Below are positions 1-11,789 of a DNA stretch of 64,000 nucleotides, in pieces. The translations under genes were made by a program, and so were the position numbers. The stretch is from Azolla caroliniana (lineage: Eukaryota; Polypodiophyta): positions 18,972,001 to 19,036,000 of the forward strand of contig JBHGNT010000016.1 in NCBI GenBank assembly GCA_043228905.1, written 5' to 3'. Below the pieces are notes generated by a model. It had not been told where the DNA came from. It ran no database searches and worked only from the letters and a program-made list of their open reading frames with translations. How positions within the stretch are numbered: position 1 is the stretch's first letter; each line of letters starts with the position of its first letter.

Positions 1-828
1 TTTATTTGCAACATTACCCTTGCAAATATTAAGAGAAAAGAAGAAATTTTACGTTATAAATGTCAAGAAAAGAAACATGCTACTAGATGGGGATGCACAA
101 GTGGAATAATAATTGGCATAAAAAACCAAAGATGTACGCACAGGTACTTTATTTTTAATCTCATGCATTTTGTACCTATATGATGTTCACTTAACACAAA
201 GATAGATTGTTCTCTACTTCCATAAATTATATGCATGTTTTTGGTTTTTAGTTTTTTTTTGTTTAGTGTGGAACATCTGTTAGGGTTTTTATTTCATTCT
301 TATAATAAAAAGACATAAATGGATAAAATATAGCAAATCTTGTTGTCATGGGGTTTTTGTAGAAAATTAGGAAACTTTTGTGGTGTTTGTTCGCCAACTA
401 GAATAAAGCAAGGATGATACTAAAACGAATAGGACCTGAGAGCAACAACTCTAAGGGACTCTCCATTTGAGATAACGATATATATTTGACAAAGGAGCCC
501 AAATAAACATCATGATAAAAGATGGCAATAATATGTCCATCTTGTACATGTATCATCAAGTTAGCAAATAAGAATGCACCAATGAAATACATATGTGGTA
601 TACAATCCCCCTCAATTACATTTGTTGCGGTTACTAGATGTATGTCGACTATCCAAATGATTCATACGTTGTGAGGGTGCATGACCCATCTTTCTTGGGT
701 GAACGTGTCTTCTTAGTGTTGCGGTTGTGTACAACGATGACATATGATCCTAGAGCAAACATAGATGTGGTATATAAATTAGGGACAATAAAGAAATATA
801 GAGCATTGGTAAATTGAAGAGTAAAACT
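1..828. other. AT-rich intergenic DNA, no gene recognised
   Basis: Only short open frames without recognisable domains are seen on either strand. Base composition is A/T-rich and matches the other intergenic parts of the window. The stretch ends at the first copy of a 16-bp target duplication that belongs to the adjacent LINE. Confidence 0.6.
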
Positions 829-2970
829 TTGGGTTATCAAGCATGCTTTTTTTTTTTTTCTTTCAAAGATTTTCCTCATTAGTATTAAGAAAAACATGTG
901 AATGCTACAACTTAAGCTTATGTGCCCAAAAGCTTACAATTTTCATGTACAATGATATACGATAATCCTAAGACCAAAGCTAGAACTTTGTAAAAGGTAA
1001 AAAAGTTTTTGTTGCATTCTGTCGTGCGTCACTGCTAATCAAGAAAGGGTCCAAGGAAGTTGATAGTTCCATTGAGGTTCTTGAGTTGACTCAGAAAATA
1101 GGGGTAACCTTTTCCATAAGTGAAGGAGCTTCTTCTTTCTCTTGTTCACAGTCTCTGGTGAACCCTGCATGTTGTCATACTGGCCGCTGACTACTACCAC
1201 CAACTTCTCCCATATCTCACGCAAGACATTTGAGAGACACTGATATGTCGCATCATAACGTCGGTTGCATCGACATTTCCATAATGCCCATAACGTTATT
1301 GTAGTCACTGTTTTCCATATCTGGGCAGATTGCACCTGCTTTTGAGGTTGTTGAAAGGGGTTGACCAATATCAATCTTCTATTATGTAGCGTCATTGCCT
1401 CTTGAACATCGTTTGCCTCATACAACATCAAACTGGAATGTAACACTCCCCACATTGCTGATCCCCATGAAAATAGGCAAACAACATTGATTGTTAAAAA
1501 TAACAAAAGAACTTTATTCCATACTTGTTGAGCCAAGGAACATGACCAAAGGGCATGCTTGGTAGTCTCCTGCGCTTCATGGCAAAAGTCACATTGTCGA
1601 AGATTGGGTGGTACATTCCCTTTCAATGAGTGACCAATTGGTAAGGCCATATGCACTAATAGCCATCCGAAGAGAGTATTAGTGGCCCCTTGAATGACCA
1701 AATCCATTTCCAGTAGGTTTTCAAATGCAAAGTTGAGACCCCCCAAGTGGTCCAATGTTTCTGAGCTGCTGGTATCCTTGCATTCTGAGAAAGCAGTAGT
1801 GCTCTTCCAAGTTTTACTGAGTATTGAAAGAAAGGAACCTTTATGATCTATTCCCCCCAAGGAATGTGACCAAAACCAGCCCCCCGGATCCCATGTTAAT
1901 CTTGCAACCGGAGTTTTTGCATATAACCACAACATATCACACGTACGAGCAATTGAAGGATAAGGATCGAGCATCCATTTCTTTCCAAATTTAGCAACCA
2001 CTCTGACTGGTGCACTTCGCAAGTGTTGTATATACCTGCATTCTAAGGTGTAAGGTTGTAATGTATGATTGTCTAGGACTTGAAAGTAAGAAGTGCACCC
2101 GTTAGGTGAAACTGCCTTGATAGCCACCAATGTGTCATTTATGAAGCATCCAAACCACATATGTTCTTTCCTGGGTTGAAAGGTTGTAGCAAACGAAGAA
2201 TATGCTGCTGATATACTAGTAGTCATTATCTTGGCACCATGAACTGATTGTAATTGTGCAAGACGGTCTTCTAGTGACATTTGTTGAAATTGATTCCACG
2301 TTCTTACAGATGCAAAGGGCCCATTATCCAATTTTCCCTAGGCAAGGTGAGTTCTCAGGCCCAACACTTTTCCTGCATTATCCCGAAATAAAGAATTGGA
2401 AAAAAGAGGTTGATTAAGTAGTGCATCCCACGTATAAGGCTTGTCCTTAAGCAAGAATGACTTAATCACATCCCATGCCCTTATGATTCCTAGCAAAAAT
2501 CTATTGGATGAAAGATCTTGCCTTGGTGTTTGTACATCATTCAAGAATAACCATTTTAAAGAGGGTGATCAAACACCACCTGTCTTAGGACTTAACTGCA
2601 TCGACTGATTTAAAAATATCCCTTTCCAAGATTCTGATCCTGGCAGCAATCCTCTAATCACAAACTTAGTCAAAAGGGCTCTTGATTGCATTAAAGGGTC
2701 TATCAAACCCAAACCTCCATTGCTTTTAGGTTGGATTAACACATTCCAAGCAACTTTGGCTACTATTGGAGATCCTTGTTTTCCCCCCTAGAGGAAATTC
2801 CAGATCAAACTTTGCACTTTCGTTATTGCAGATCTAGAAAATAGCCAAACGGATGCTATAAACCACATTGAAGCCATAAATACAGAGTTGGCTACTACAA
2901 CCCGACCTGCAAAGGACAATTGTTGGGCATCCCAATGTATTAGTTTACATTTTATTGGGTTATCAAGCAT
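829..2970 (-). mobile_element. 5'-truncated LINE with poly(A) tail and 16-bp target duplication
   Basis: The 16-bp word ttgggttatcaagcat occurs at 829-844 and again at 2955-2970. Just inside the left copy is a run of 13 T (847-859), which is a poly(A) tail read on the minus strand. Between them, on minus, lie the end of a LINE reverse transcriptase and its C-terminal zinc-binding region. The layout (duplication, tail, 3' UTR, ORF2 end, abrupt 5' break, duplication) is what target-primed reverse transcription with 5' truncation produces. The protein is close in sequence to the LINE at 40.7-45.7 kb, so both belong to one family. Confidence 0.88.
1039..2954 (-). pseudogene. LINE ORF2 C-terminal part (RT thumb and zf-RVT), broken
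   Basis: Read on minus from 2954, the sequence starts in the RT thumb region at a K-L-I-H-W...L-S-F-A-G-R motif. It continues through a G-G-L-G-L-I-D-P-L block near 2710 and ends in a reverse-transcriptase zinc-binding domain (C-D-F-C...H-A-L-W-S-C, near 1530-1600). Several stops and frameshifts (near 2335, 2545 and 2785) separate the open pieces, the longest being 430 codons (2331 to 1039). Domain order matches plant L1-type LINEs. The endonuclease and RT palm are absent because the copy is 5'-truncated. Not functional. Confidence 0.85.
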
Positions 2971-3489
2971 ACTTCGATTCATGCGGATGCCAAATTGGAA
3001 CACTTTTGGTGATTTTGAAGATTATTATTGTATAACCACGCACATCATAAACAAACATAGGCCAACTATAGTGCACATGAAGACTTGGTGAAAATGATCA
3101 TATTTTCCTCATGCAAAAGATGAATAGTGGTAGAGAGGAGAATGTTAAGTGTAATAATTTTGCAAGTGATTGATCACTCTCAACTACACTAAAACTAACT
3201 TGATTTAATTTCAAGGTCAGCTCTATTCAACTCACATTCTCTCTTTTGGAAAGTTTTATGTTTTACAATGACATTGTGTACATCTTGCTATTACTTAAAG
3301 GTTTTAGGCCAAACAAAGGTTAATGGATGCATGGGTTCCTCCTAACTATGCATGGCCTACCAAACACAAAATGCATGAAATCGATCACTAGTTGACATTG
3401 ATTCATAACTCAAATCGCGGTTTTGTGTTCATCCCACCTCTGTGTCATAGTCTTAGATACACTAAAGACTTCTTATAGGTGTAGAACAG
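2971..3489. other. Intergenic, no gene recognised
   Basis: Nothing coding or repetitive could be supported here. The right edge is the 5-bp AACAG target duplication of the next solo LTR (3485-3489). Confidence 0.5.
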
Positions 3490-3942
3490 TGTTGAGCGAG
3501 CAAACTCAACTTGGGCTAGATCGACTTAATAAGTTCAGAGCCGGATCAGATGGAGACCGATCGGCTAGGCTTGGATCGACTGAGTAAGCCAAGAGCCGGA
3601 TTGGATGAAGACTCGGATGGAATCCAACATGCCGTTAGGGGCCTATATTCCTATTTTAGTAAATAGGAATATTATAGGCAAATTAGTGTAAGGTTCATTC
3701 ATGAGCATTAAAGTACTGATAATACTTGTGTCAACCCACTCGTCAGGGCTTGTGTAAAAAGTGCTCTGTGAGCATGTTGTATGTATACAGAGAATATTTT
3801 GCTAATAGAAGTTTTTTAGTTGTCTGCTCTATCTTTGTCTCTCTCTCTCACTGCGTATTTCCATTCTCTATGTTTCTACCTAACTATTGTATTTCCGGAT
3901 AACTGCTTGTGTATTCTACGCTTCCGCATGTATTCTTTTACA
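3490..3942 (+). repeat. Solo LTR, copia-like, with AACAG target duplication
   Basis: The 453-bp segment starts TGTTGAGCGAG and ends CTTTTACA, the usual TG...CA termini. It is flanked on both sides by AACAG (3485-3489 and 3943-3947). No primer-binding site or coding sequence follows, so it is a solo LTR left by recombination between two LTRs. Its ends resemble those of the copia LTRs at 4918, 45775 and 50868 (T-G-x-T-G-A-G at the start, x-T-T-T-A-C-A at the end, and a shared ctacgcttccgcat word before the end), so it is a relative of that family. Confidence 0.85.
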
Positions 3943-4250
3943 AACAGTGGAGAAAAATTGATAAATAGATTTTATTATTACCTTTAGAGGTCAAATATGA
4001 CCTATGAATATGACATTTTCACATAATACAGGTGAAAGGGGAAAATGAACAGGTCATGACATGGCACCAATATAGAAAGGCAGTGATGAGAAAGAAAAGA
4101 TAATACTTCCAAATGGAAGAAAGGAAAAAGAAAAGGTTGTTTAAGCTCTAACCAAAACTAGCGTGAAGACAACTCAATGGAAAAAATTAATAATCAAAGG
4201 TGGAAAGGTAGTACATGGTTGGGAACTAAAAAAGATGGCTAATGGGAAAG
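3943..4250. other. Purine-rich intergenic DNA, no gene recognised
   Basis: An A/G-rich stretch (about 4080-4140) with no open frame of note. It may be upstream remains of the LINE RT relic that follows, but no motif supports that. Confidence 0.4.
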
Positions 4251-4917
4251 TTGTAGATGTAACTCTTATTATAAGAGAGCTCTTAAAATGGACAATGCCA
4301 CATAGATCAAGCTATTAAACAAGGTTTGCCAAATGATTGGCTCATAAATTAGATTAAGCCAATTTTTAAAGTATCAAATTATTGCACAATCATGGAAAGA
4401 TGAACTACTGTTAAATTGTATATAAAACTATCATGTAGCAAAAGGGAAGTGCATGGACTAAAACTTGAAACAAACGAGCACTTGGGCAAGTAGGTTTTAG
4501 ACCAAAATCTACTCCACGGTGGGTTTGGTTACATTAAGAGTAATTATAGAAGAAGGTTGTCTACAAGGATAGACACTCTATCATTATTTTGTTGTTAAAA
4601 AAAAAGCTTTTGATATAATACCATGAAGTAAGCTTTGGAATAGAATGGTGGAAATTGGCACGCCATTATAGTATGACGTTGCACAATTATATGAGCAAAT
4701 TAGATGCCAACTAAAAACTGAGAAGAATTTTCAAAATATGTTTTAAATTACATGCGGGTTAAACAATGATGTCCATTATCACCTACACTCTTTGGTTTAT
4801 GCATTGATAAATTGGAAGAAGTGGTGAATAGGGTTGCAAGAGAAGAAGGATTAGATGCTCCAAAACTTATGCAACATTATCTTATTGCTTTTATATGCGG
4901 ATGACGTGGTAATCTTT
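4251..4917 (+). pseudogene. Degenerate LINE reverse transcriptase fragment
   Basis: Translation in shifting + frames gives the RT palm landmarks in the right order. These are a Q-V-G-F-R-P-K-S-T block near 4490, an A-F-D-like catalytic block near 4605, a Q-x-C-P-L-S-P-T-L-F-G-L block near 4765-4800, and Y-A-D-D-V-V near 4895-4910 (with a G-C-G-G-A-T-G-A-C stretch for A-D-D). Frameshifts and stops are frequent, so the copy is old. It is cut at the YADD box by a copia LTR starting at 4918. It is too degraded for confident family placement. Confidence 0.7.
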
Positions 4918-5392
4918 TGATGAGAATCAACCTCAACTTGTGTGAACATGTGCCTATGAAGAAAAACACAATGCGTGAAAATGTGTGTGAAATACTTTAT
5001 TATAATCCCTGTGAACTGTCTAGTTACACGAAGAACTAGATTATGATATCTAGCTAGTTGTCAAGTGTAAATGTTGTCTAAGAATATTATATATTCTTAT
5101 GACCGAATCACACCCAAGTGGATATGTATGAGTAGATTCTACAGACCACATTTAATGTGGTAGTCTCTTGAGGACTTGTATAAAAAAAAACCCCTTGGCC
5201 CATTGTGTCTTGTTGACAATCTTTAGTTGATTAATATAGTTTTTTCTTCAATGCATAAGTTATCATTCCCCTAGCGCGTATCTTATTATTTATGGTTATT
5301 TTCTTTGATTCCTTCTCTTGCTTACACATCCACTCCCAAACACGCACTACGCTTCCGCATACCCCAACTTTAAGAGAGTTAGATTCTTTACA
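4918..5392 (+). repeat. 5' LTR of a copia element, followed by a Met-tRNA primer-binding site
   Basis: The segment starts TGATGAGAATC and ends GATTCTTTACA. It is followed directly by tggtatcagaac (5393-5404), the usual plant copia binding site for the initiator-Met tRNA 3' end. Both termini match the LTR of the full-length copia at 45775-51258, with a changed second codon-size step (TGATGAG for TGTTGAG). A TATA-like box (tgtataaaaa) lies near 5177. It sits inside the LINE RT relic. No matching 3' LTR was found. Confidence 0.8.
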
Positions 5393-6279
5393 TGGTATCA
5401 GAACTTGAGGGTTGGAGATCCTTCACCGAACTCTTCGGTTAAAATTGTGTGAGCAATTAGGGACACCATTTCAAATTAGCTATCTTCATAATTTGTAACT
5501 ATGTTGTTGCACGACAAGAGGTTCACAACAAGAAACAATGCCTGACTTTATAAACCCCAACTACCCCATGTGGCACCAAAGTGCAAATTGGGTAATCTAC
5601 TGCTTGGCAACATGTGTTCAAGATCACATGTTAGCCTATATTTGAGACGCGAAGGCCCCAAAGAATGCTCGGAAAAACTTGAAGAAGATGTTCGCGGCTT
5701 CAATCACAGCCGAAAAACTTTAACTCTGATAGGAGTTGAACAATATTCGATCGATGGATATGTCTATGATGGACTATACCCTCTAGATCAAAGACTTGTG
5801 TGACTCACTCGTCTCCATTGATGTTGCAGTTGCCAGTGATGAGATGGTGCATATGTGCCTTGGGTTTAGGTACTCCGTTACCTTCATTGACGATTATTCG
5901 TTGCATGCTTGGATATGGCCAATGAAGTCGAAAAGTGAGGCCTTCTCTAACTTTCTCAAGTTAAAGAATTGAGTGGAGAACGAGACAAGTTGTAAGATTC
6001 AATGCTTACAGTCTAATAGTGCCGAGAATACTTCTTAGCCAAGTTCATGAACTTTCTAGAAGATTCTCTGAGAATTCTCTTTCTGGTACACATCACAACA
6101 AAACGGTGTTGATGAGTGGAAGAATCAAACAATTCTTGTGATGGTTTATGCCATGTTGTAGAAGAAGAACATGCAAAGATCTATGAGGCAGAGGCAACAG
6201 TCACAACCATGTCTCTCATCAATGGGTGCACGACCGAGGGTATCCATGACGTCACTCCTCACGAGAAGTATTTTGGGAG
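5393..6279 (+). pseudogene. Copia gag and integrase remnants (outer element)
   Basis: From about 5570 to 5870 the frames read a gag segment matching the gag of the element at 46324 (blocks C-L-A-T-C-V, D-H-M-L, E-L-N-N-I, L-C-D-S-L). From about 5870 the text jumps to integrase core (V-T-F-I-D-D-Y-S), then to the integrase end (G-I-H-D-V-T-P-H-E-K-Y-F-G, up to 6279). Protease, the integrase zinc finger and much of gag are deleted. The integrase end is interrupted by the LTR beginning at 6280. Multiple stops; no function left. Confidence 0.78.
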
Positions 6280-6572
6280 TGTTGGCATGAAAGGCCGACT
6301 CCTTCCACTTTGTATCCTTACTAGTGTGAACACGTCCAATAGTTAGGGCTTGAGTATATAAGCCCTAACCTAACGTTGTAATATTCTTCTTGATCATTCT
6401 TTTATTATGAGTCTTTGAGAGAGAGAGGGAACAGATATAATAACAAAACTTCCATTAAATCTTAAGAGTGTGTCCATCTTCTTGTCTTCATTCTTTTCTG
6501 TGTTGTTTGCTGAGTACTTCTCAACAGGTCCTCATACATACTTCCACACATATTCAAACACCATATCCCACA
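6280..6572 (+). repeat. LTR of a second copia element nested in the first
   Basis: The segment begins TGTTGGCATGAAAG directly after the integrase word E-K-Y-F-G of the host element. It ends ATATCCCACA, followed after two bases by tggtatcagagtgac (6575-6589), a good initiator-Met primer-binding site. TATA-like gtatataag lies near 6353. It is about 293 bp long. The start inside an identifiable codon run of another element shows nesting. No 3' partner was found. Confidence 0.75.
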
Positions 6573-6574
6573 AT

Positions 6575-9117
6575 TGGTATCAGAGTGACTTGCCGTTCGA
6601 TGACAACAAACAACAGGAAAAGCTGAAAAGAGAAAAGACCGGGGTAGTGAATCTTACTTCCATAAAGAACATGGCCTTAACATCCAGTACAAGAGTTGAG
6701 ATCCGAAATTTTGATGGCAACAACTTTGTGCTATGGAAGGAGATGATGCAGGACGTGTTGATCATTTGAAGACAGGTCGAAGCCATCCGGCACAGCGAAA
6801 AGCCTGCTTCAATGTCAGCCAAAGAGTGGAGATCAATAGACGAAATCGCTCGCTCCACCATTCGGATGCACCTAGCCGAAAACATCTACTTCAACATGGC
6901 AAAAGAGACGACAACGTTCTCACTATGGAGAAGCTACAAGTTGTATATGAAAAGAAGTTATCATCTTCAAAATTAATATTGCATGGCAACTATTCAATAT
7001 GAAGATGAGAGAGTCAGACCCATCCACCTCCCATATCAACACCTTCAACCAAGTGTTGTCTGAACTCTCCTCCCAAGGGATTAACTTTGAAGAAAAAGTG
7101 AAAGCCCTTGCCCTCTTGTCGAGCTTGTCGGCGAGTTGGGAGACCGTATTCTGCATGACATTTGCCAATAGCTGTCTGCTCCTAAATCTAGATGAGACGA
7201 TCGGCCAAGTCCTCACGGAGGATATTCGGCTAAAATCGATGGGACTCACCATCGATGAATCGGTAGAAACCCACCACTCAACTAAGTTGATCGATCGACC
7301 GAATCGATCGAAAGAACAAGTCGATAGAACCGATTGACACCACAATCGATCGAAAACAAGGGGAGACCGACGATAGTCGAAGTTGAGAATGGGCCGATCA
7401 GGCGAATTCTGCACCCATTGCAAAAAATCTAGTCACAATGTTTCCAAATTGTTGGTCGATCAAAAGGAAAGAGACTGTTCGACGATCCGAGCAGAATCAA
7501 GGACGACCTGACTCAAACCACTCTCTAGTAGGCAACCAACTCAATGTTGCCGACACCCGATCGGGAGAAATCCTCTCCTTAAGAGGACTCGATGATCGAA
7601 TAAGTCATCTACAATGCACAAGATGCACATACGTGGTTGCTAAACTCCGACGCCACATTTCACGTAACCCCAAACATCGAATGGTTTTCAAACTATTCGG
7701 TCAGTGCTAGCGGCACAATCTGATGAGGCAATGGGCAGGAGTGCAGAATCGCAAGAATTGGCGAAGTGCCAATTCAATTGTGAAATGGCAACACGATAGT
7801 CCTGTACCAAGTTCGGCATTTACCCACACTAAAAAGGAGTCTGGTCTCCATTGGCATGTTAACCAAATACGGGTATAGAACGACTTTGAGCGAGTCGACA
7901 TAGATGGTCAGCCGTGGAAACCTAAAGATAGGAAGTGGGCACAAGTACAACAACTTGTACCCAATGATGGCGATCAATCCAGAAGGGGCCGTGAATGTAG
8001 CCGAAAAGACCGACCCAAACTTATGGCATGGCCGACTCGGTCATATGTCTCAAGCCGGACTCGATCAACTGATGGAGGTCGGCTACATTTTGAAACTCTA
8101 AGTGAAGATGGACTTTTGCAAGCATTGTCGCTATGGGAAACAGACCCGAAGTCTGCACTCCCTCCATTATGAGACGATATGAAAACCCCTAGAGCTATGT
8201 GGGCCTATGCCTGAGAGTTCACTCAGAGGCTCCCGATACTTCATCACATTTGTAGATGATTGCACACGGAAAGTCTGGGCCTATTCGATTAGGTCCAAAG
8301 ATGAAGCGCTTGAGGTCTTCACTCGGTGGATAGCTGAAGTGGAGAACCGGTCAAGACACAGAGTGAAGAGACTCTGATCCGACAACGGAGGTAAATACAG
8401 TACATGTACGACATCAAAGGATCGTTTCATACACACCCATGCAGAATGGAGCGACCGAACGAATCAACAGAACGATCCAAGAGAGGATGACACAATGCTC
8501 CAACAAGTCGGACTAAAGTTGGAGTTCTAGGACAAAGTAATGTAGACGACAATATATCTAATCAACTGGTCGCCGTCGAAAGCAATAAGGCTCGAAGTGC
8601 CACATGCACTATGGTCAGGCAAACAACCGACCTACGATAGGCTCCGTATATTCGGATGTGAAGCCTACACATTCATCCCCAGGGAGATAAGGAACAAGTT
8701 GGCACCCCATGCAACGAAATGCATATTTCTCGGTTATGGAACCGATGGGGAATTCGGCTACAGGCTATGGGACTCAGAGAACAAGCAATTGATCCGGAGC
8801 AGTGACGTAGTCTTCAATGAAGGCTCTATTCTCTCTGAGTGGAACCAACAGAAAATAGTGGGCAAAAAGGTCTCTTTCGAAATCAACGAAGAACTCGTAG
8901 AAAGACCGACCCACCGGGCTGAATCAGAGATTCGACAAACAATCAAACTCGACCAAGCCAACAATACACTTGCCAACTCCGAATTAGTAAGAGGTCCACT
9001 AGTTGAACTCGAAGACAAAGCCAACACGGTGTGTGCCGGAGACGATAGAGTTAAAAGAGACAACGTCGACCTGACCAAGACACCCAAAGTCAAAGGGAAA
9101 AATAGAACCGAATCGAC
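6575..9117 (+). pseudogene. Copia gag-integrase region of the nested element, frameshifted
   Basis: The open reading starts at 6671 with a gag N-terminus typical of copia (F-D-G-N-N-F-V-L-W-K). Gag continues in broken frames to about 7400. A possible zinc knuckle (C-T-H-C-K-K-S-S-H) lies near 7410. A GAG-pre-integrase motif (L-W-H-G-R-L-G-H-M-S) is at about 8020. The integrase core is scattered over 8180-8590, and the integrase C-terminal part is open at 8597-9115 (R-I-F-G-C-E-A-Y, then C-I-F-L-G-Y-G). Codons change frame at least four times. The RT part is missing: the text runs into the palindromic repeat array at 9118, which supplies the last codons of the open frame. Confidence 0.8.
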
Positions 9118-11110
9118 TAAAACTTTTCCATTAAAAAAATATTCTTGCATTTTCAACTGAGACACAATGCATTGCATAAAATATTAGCTATATAGACTAA
9201 AATATGATACATTGCATTGGATTTCAGTTAAAAATCCCCTTTTTAAATATCTTTAAAAAATCCCGTTTTTCTTAGATTCTCATAGTAAGCCTTTGATGTC
9301 AAACAAAAATTTGATGCATTCCATCTAGATCTGATGCACTATGTCAAATTTTACTCTATACATCTAGAATTTGATGTAGTGCATCAGATTCCTGTTGTAA
9401 GTCTTGGAATTTCTTAAAACTTTTTCATTAAAAAAATATTCTTCCATTTTCAACTAAGACACAATGCATTGCATAAAATATTAGCTATATAGACTAAAAT
9501 ATGATACATTGCATTGGATTTCAGTTAAAAATCCCCTTTTTAAATATCTTTAAAAAATGGAAAAAAAATAAAAATCTTGGATTTTCAACTAGAATTCAAC
9601 GCATTGCATTGTATTTTACTTTATACATCTAGAATATGATGAATTGCATTGGATTTTAGTTGAAAATAAGCAATTTATTTATTATTATTATTTTCATTTT
9701 TTCTATACCAAGATTTAAAAAAAAACAAAATGTATTATCAATTGAAATTCGATGTATTGTAACGAATTTTAGTCTATAAAACTAGAATTTGATGCAATGC
9801 ATTGGATCTCAGTTGAAAATCTATTTTAATTTTAATTTTTTAAAGTTTTATATTATTTTCCATAAAAGTACAAAAAAATGGATTTTCAACTAAAATCTGA
9901 TGCATTGCATCAGATTCTAGCTGTATATACTAAAATCCGATGCAGTGCATCGGATTTCCGCTGAAAATCCATTTTTTTTAATTTGTAAAATTTTTCCATA
10001 AATAAATATTAAAAAAATTTTAAAATGTATTTTCAACTAAAATCTGATGCACTGCATCAAATTTCAGTTGAAATCCATTTTTTTGAATTGTTTTATTTTT
10101 CCTATAAAAAATAAATAAATATTGAAAAAATGGATTTTCAACTGAATTCCGATGTCTGATGCAGTGCATCGGATTTCAGTTGAGAATCCACTTTTTCTTA
10201 TTTATTTTCAAATTTTTTTATTTTTTTATTTTTTCCATAGAACAATATTAAAAAAAAAGAAGGATTTCCAACAGGAATATGATGCACTACATCAAATTTC
10301 GGTTGAAAATCCATCATTTTCAACAGATTTTGGCATTTAAAATGATGGATTTCCAACCAAAATCCGATGCACTGCATCGGATTTCCATTGAAAGTCCAAG
10401 ATTTTTCTTTTGTTTTTCATTTATCATGGAATTTGAACCGAAATCCGATGTAGTGCATCAGATTTTGGTTAAAAATCCAATTTTTTTTTTTTTTGTTCTT
10501 TCATTGTTTTATGAAAAAAGTAACTGAAATTTTGATTTTCAATTGAAATCCGATGTAGTGCATCAGATTTCAAATGGAAATCCATTTTTTGAAATATTTT
10601 TATTTATTTATTGAAAAAATGAAAAACAATTGAAAAGAAAAAGGATTTTCAACTAAAATCCGATGCACTACATTGGATTTCAATTGAAAATCCATTTTTT
10701 TTATTTTTTTATTTTTTTTATTTTTTTATTTTTTATTTTTTTATTTTTTATTTTATGGAAAAAAAGAAAAAAGGATTTTCGACTTTAATCCAAAGCATTG
10801 CATTGGATTCTAGCTATATAGACTAAAATACAATGTAGTGCATCATATTTTAGCTGACAATCCATTTATTATTTTTTTATGGATTTTTTTTTACAATTTT
10901 ATCCAGTTGAAAATTCGATATAGTGAATTTGATCCTAAATGTGGCTCCAAACACAACATAAAGACAAACAAGAAGCATGGCTTAGAACCATGATGTATTG
11001 CAACGAATTATACTCTATACATCTAGAATATGATGCAGTGCAATGGATTCTTGTTGTAAGTGTTGGATTTGCAACAAAAATGCGATGCATTGCATCAAAT
11101 TTGAAAATTT
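9118..11110. repeat. Array of A/T-rich imperfect palindromes built on a gatgcANtgcatc core
   Basis: About a dozen units repeat every 85-120 bp. Each has a left arm like ttttcaactgaaatc, a core gatgcactgcatc, and a right arm that is the reverse complement of the left, with poly(T/A) between units. Good examples are centred near 9950, 10045, 10160, 10370, 10560 and 10670. At the left end, a block of about 140 bp at 9118-9262 is repeated almost exactly at 9415-9560 (period 297). Each unit could fold into a stem of about 25 bp on either strand. There is no long open frame and no CRISPR-like direct-repeat/spacer layout. Confidence 0.85.
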
Positions 11111-11789
11111 CCCCTAGTTTTCTATGTAATTAGACCTCCATTTTCTGTAGTTTTCACCATGTTTTTTTGCTAAGAAATACTCATTTTATGGGAATTATTG
11201 AATCTTTCCATTTAACTGCAAACTCCACACATAATTTAAAAATGCAAATAAAAAACCAAAAATGTTGACTGCCAATGGTCCCCTCTTCCATGGTAATGCA
11301 TCTTGGTCCGAAACAAAGTTACAACAGGTTGTTTTTGAAATAAAGTTCTTAACATGACAACAAGTTGAGAACAATGGTCTACATTTTGAGATGAATCAAT
11401 AACAGAGTGGATTGATTTAATACTAAGAGACGCATTCTATATAAATAGACATAAATTACAGTTTGTAAAATTTGTTCAATGGGGTACCATTTTCATAATT
11501 TGTAAAATCGGCGTTAATACAATTAAGCTGACATGGAATTCCATTCCTTATTTCCAAATTGGATAAAAGAACATGACATATGGAATATGAAACTATTGAC
11601 TTTCTTGTCATGAAAATAATTAGTTGAGAATTTTGGTATGTTTTAAGAAACTGTGTATGCATGTGTTATACCATCGTAAAATTGTCTAAAATGAACCATT
11701 TTTTAACATCTCCCTAGAAGTAAAAAAGAGAACACGACATATTACCTGTTTCAAATGTCCAGGTGTATGATGAGTAAAGAAGGCCCTAG
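11111..11789. other. AT-rich intergenic DNA, no gene recognised
   Basis: No coding or repeat signal could be supported. The palindromic motifs fade out at about 11110, and copia coding resumes near 11790. Confidence 0.5.

Noticed and set aside
6733-7002. 89-codon frame in the nested copia
   Set aside because: It is the gag reading after a frameshift, already covered by the copia pseudogene entry.
9118-11110. CRISPR-like array
   Set aside because: Nuclear plant DNA, palindromic units without constant repeat and unique spacers, and no cas genes.
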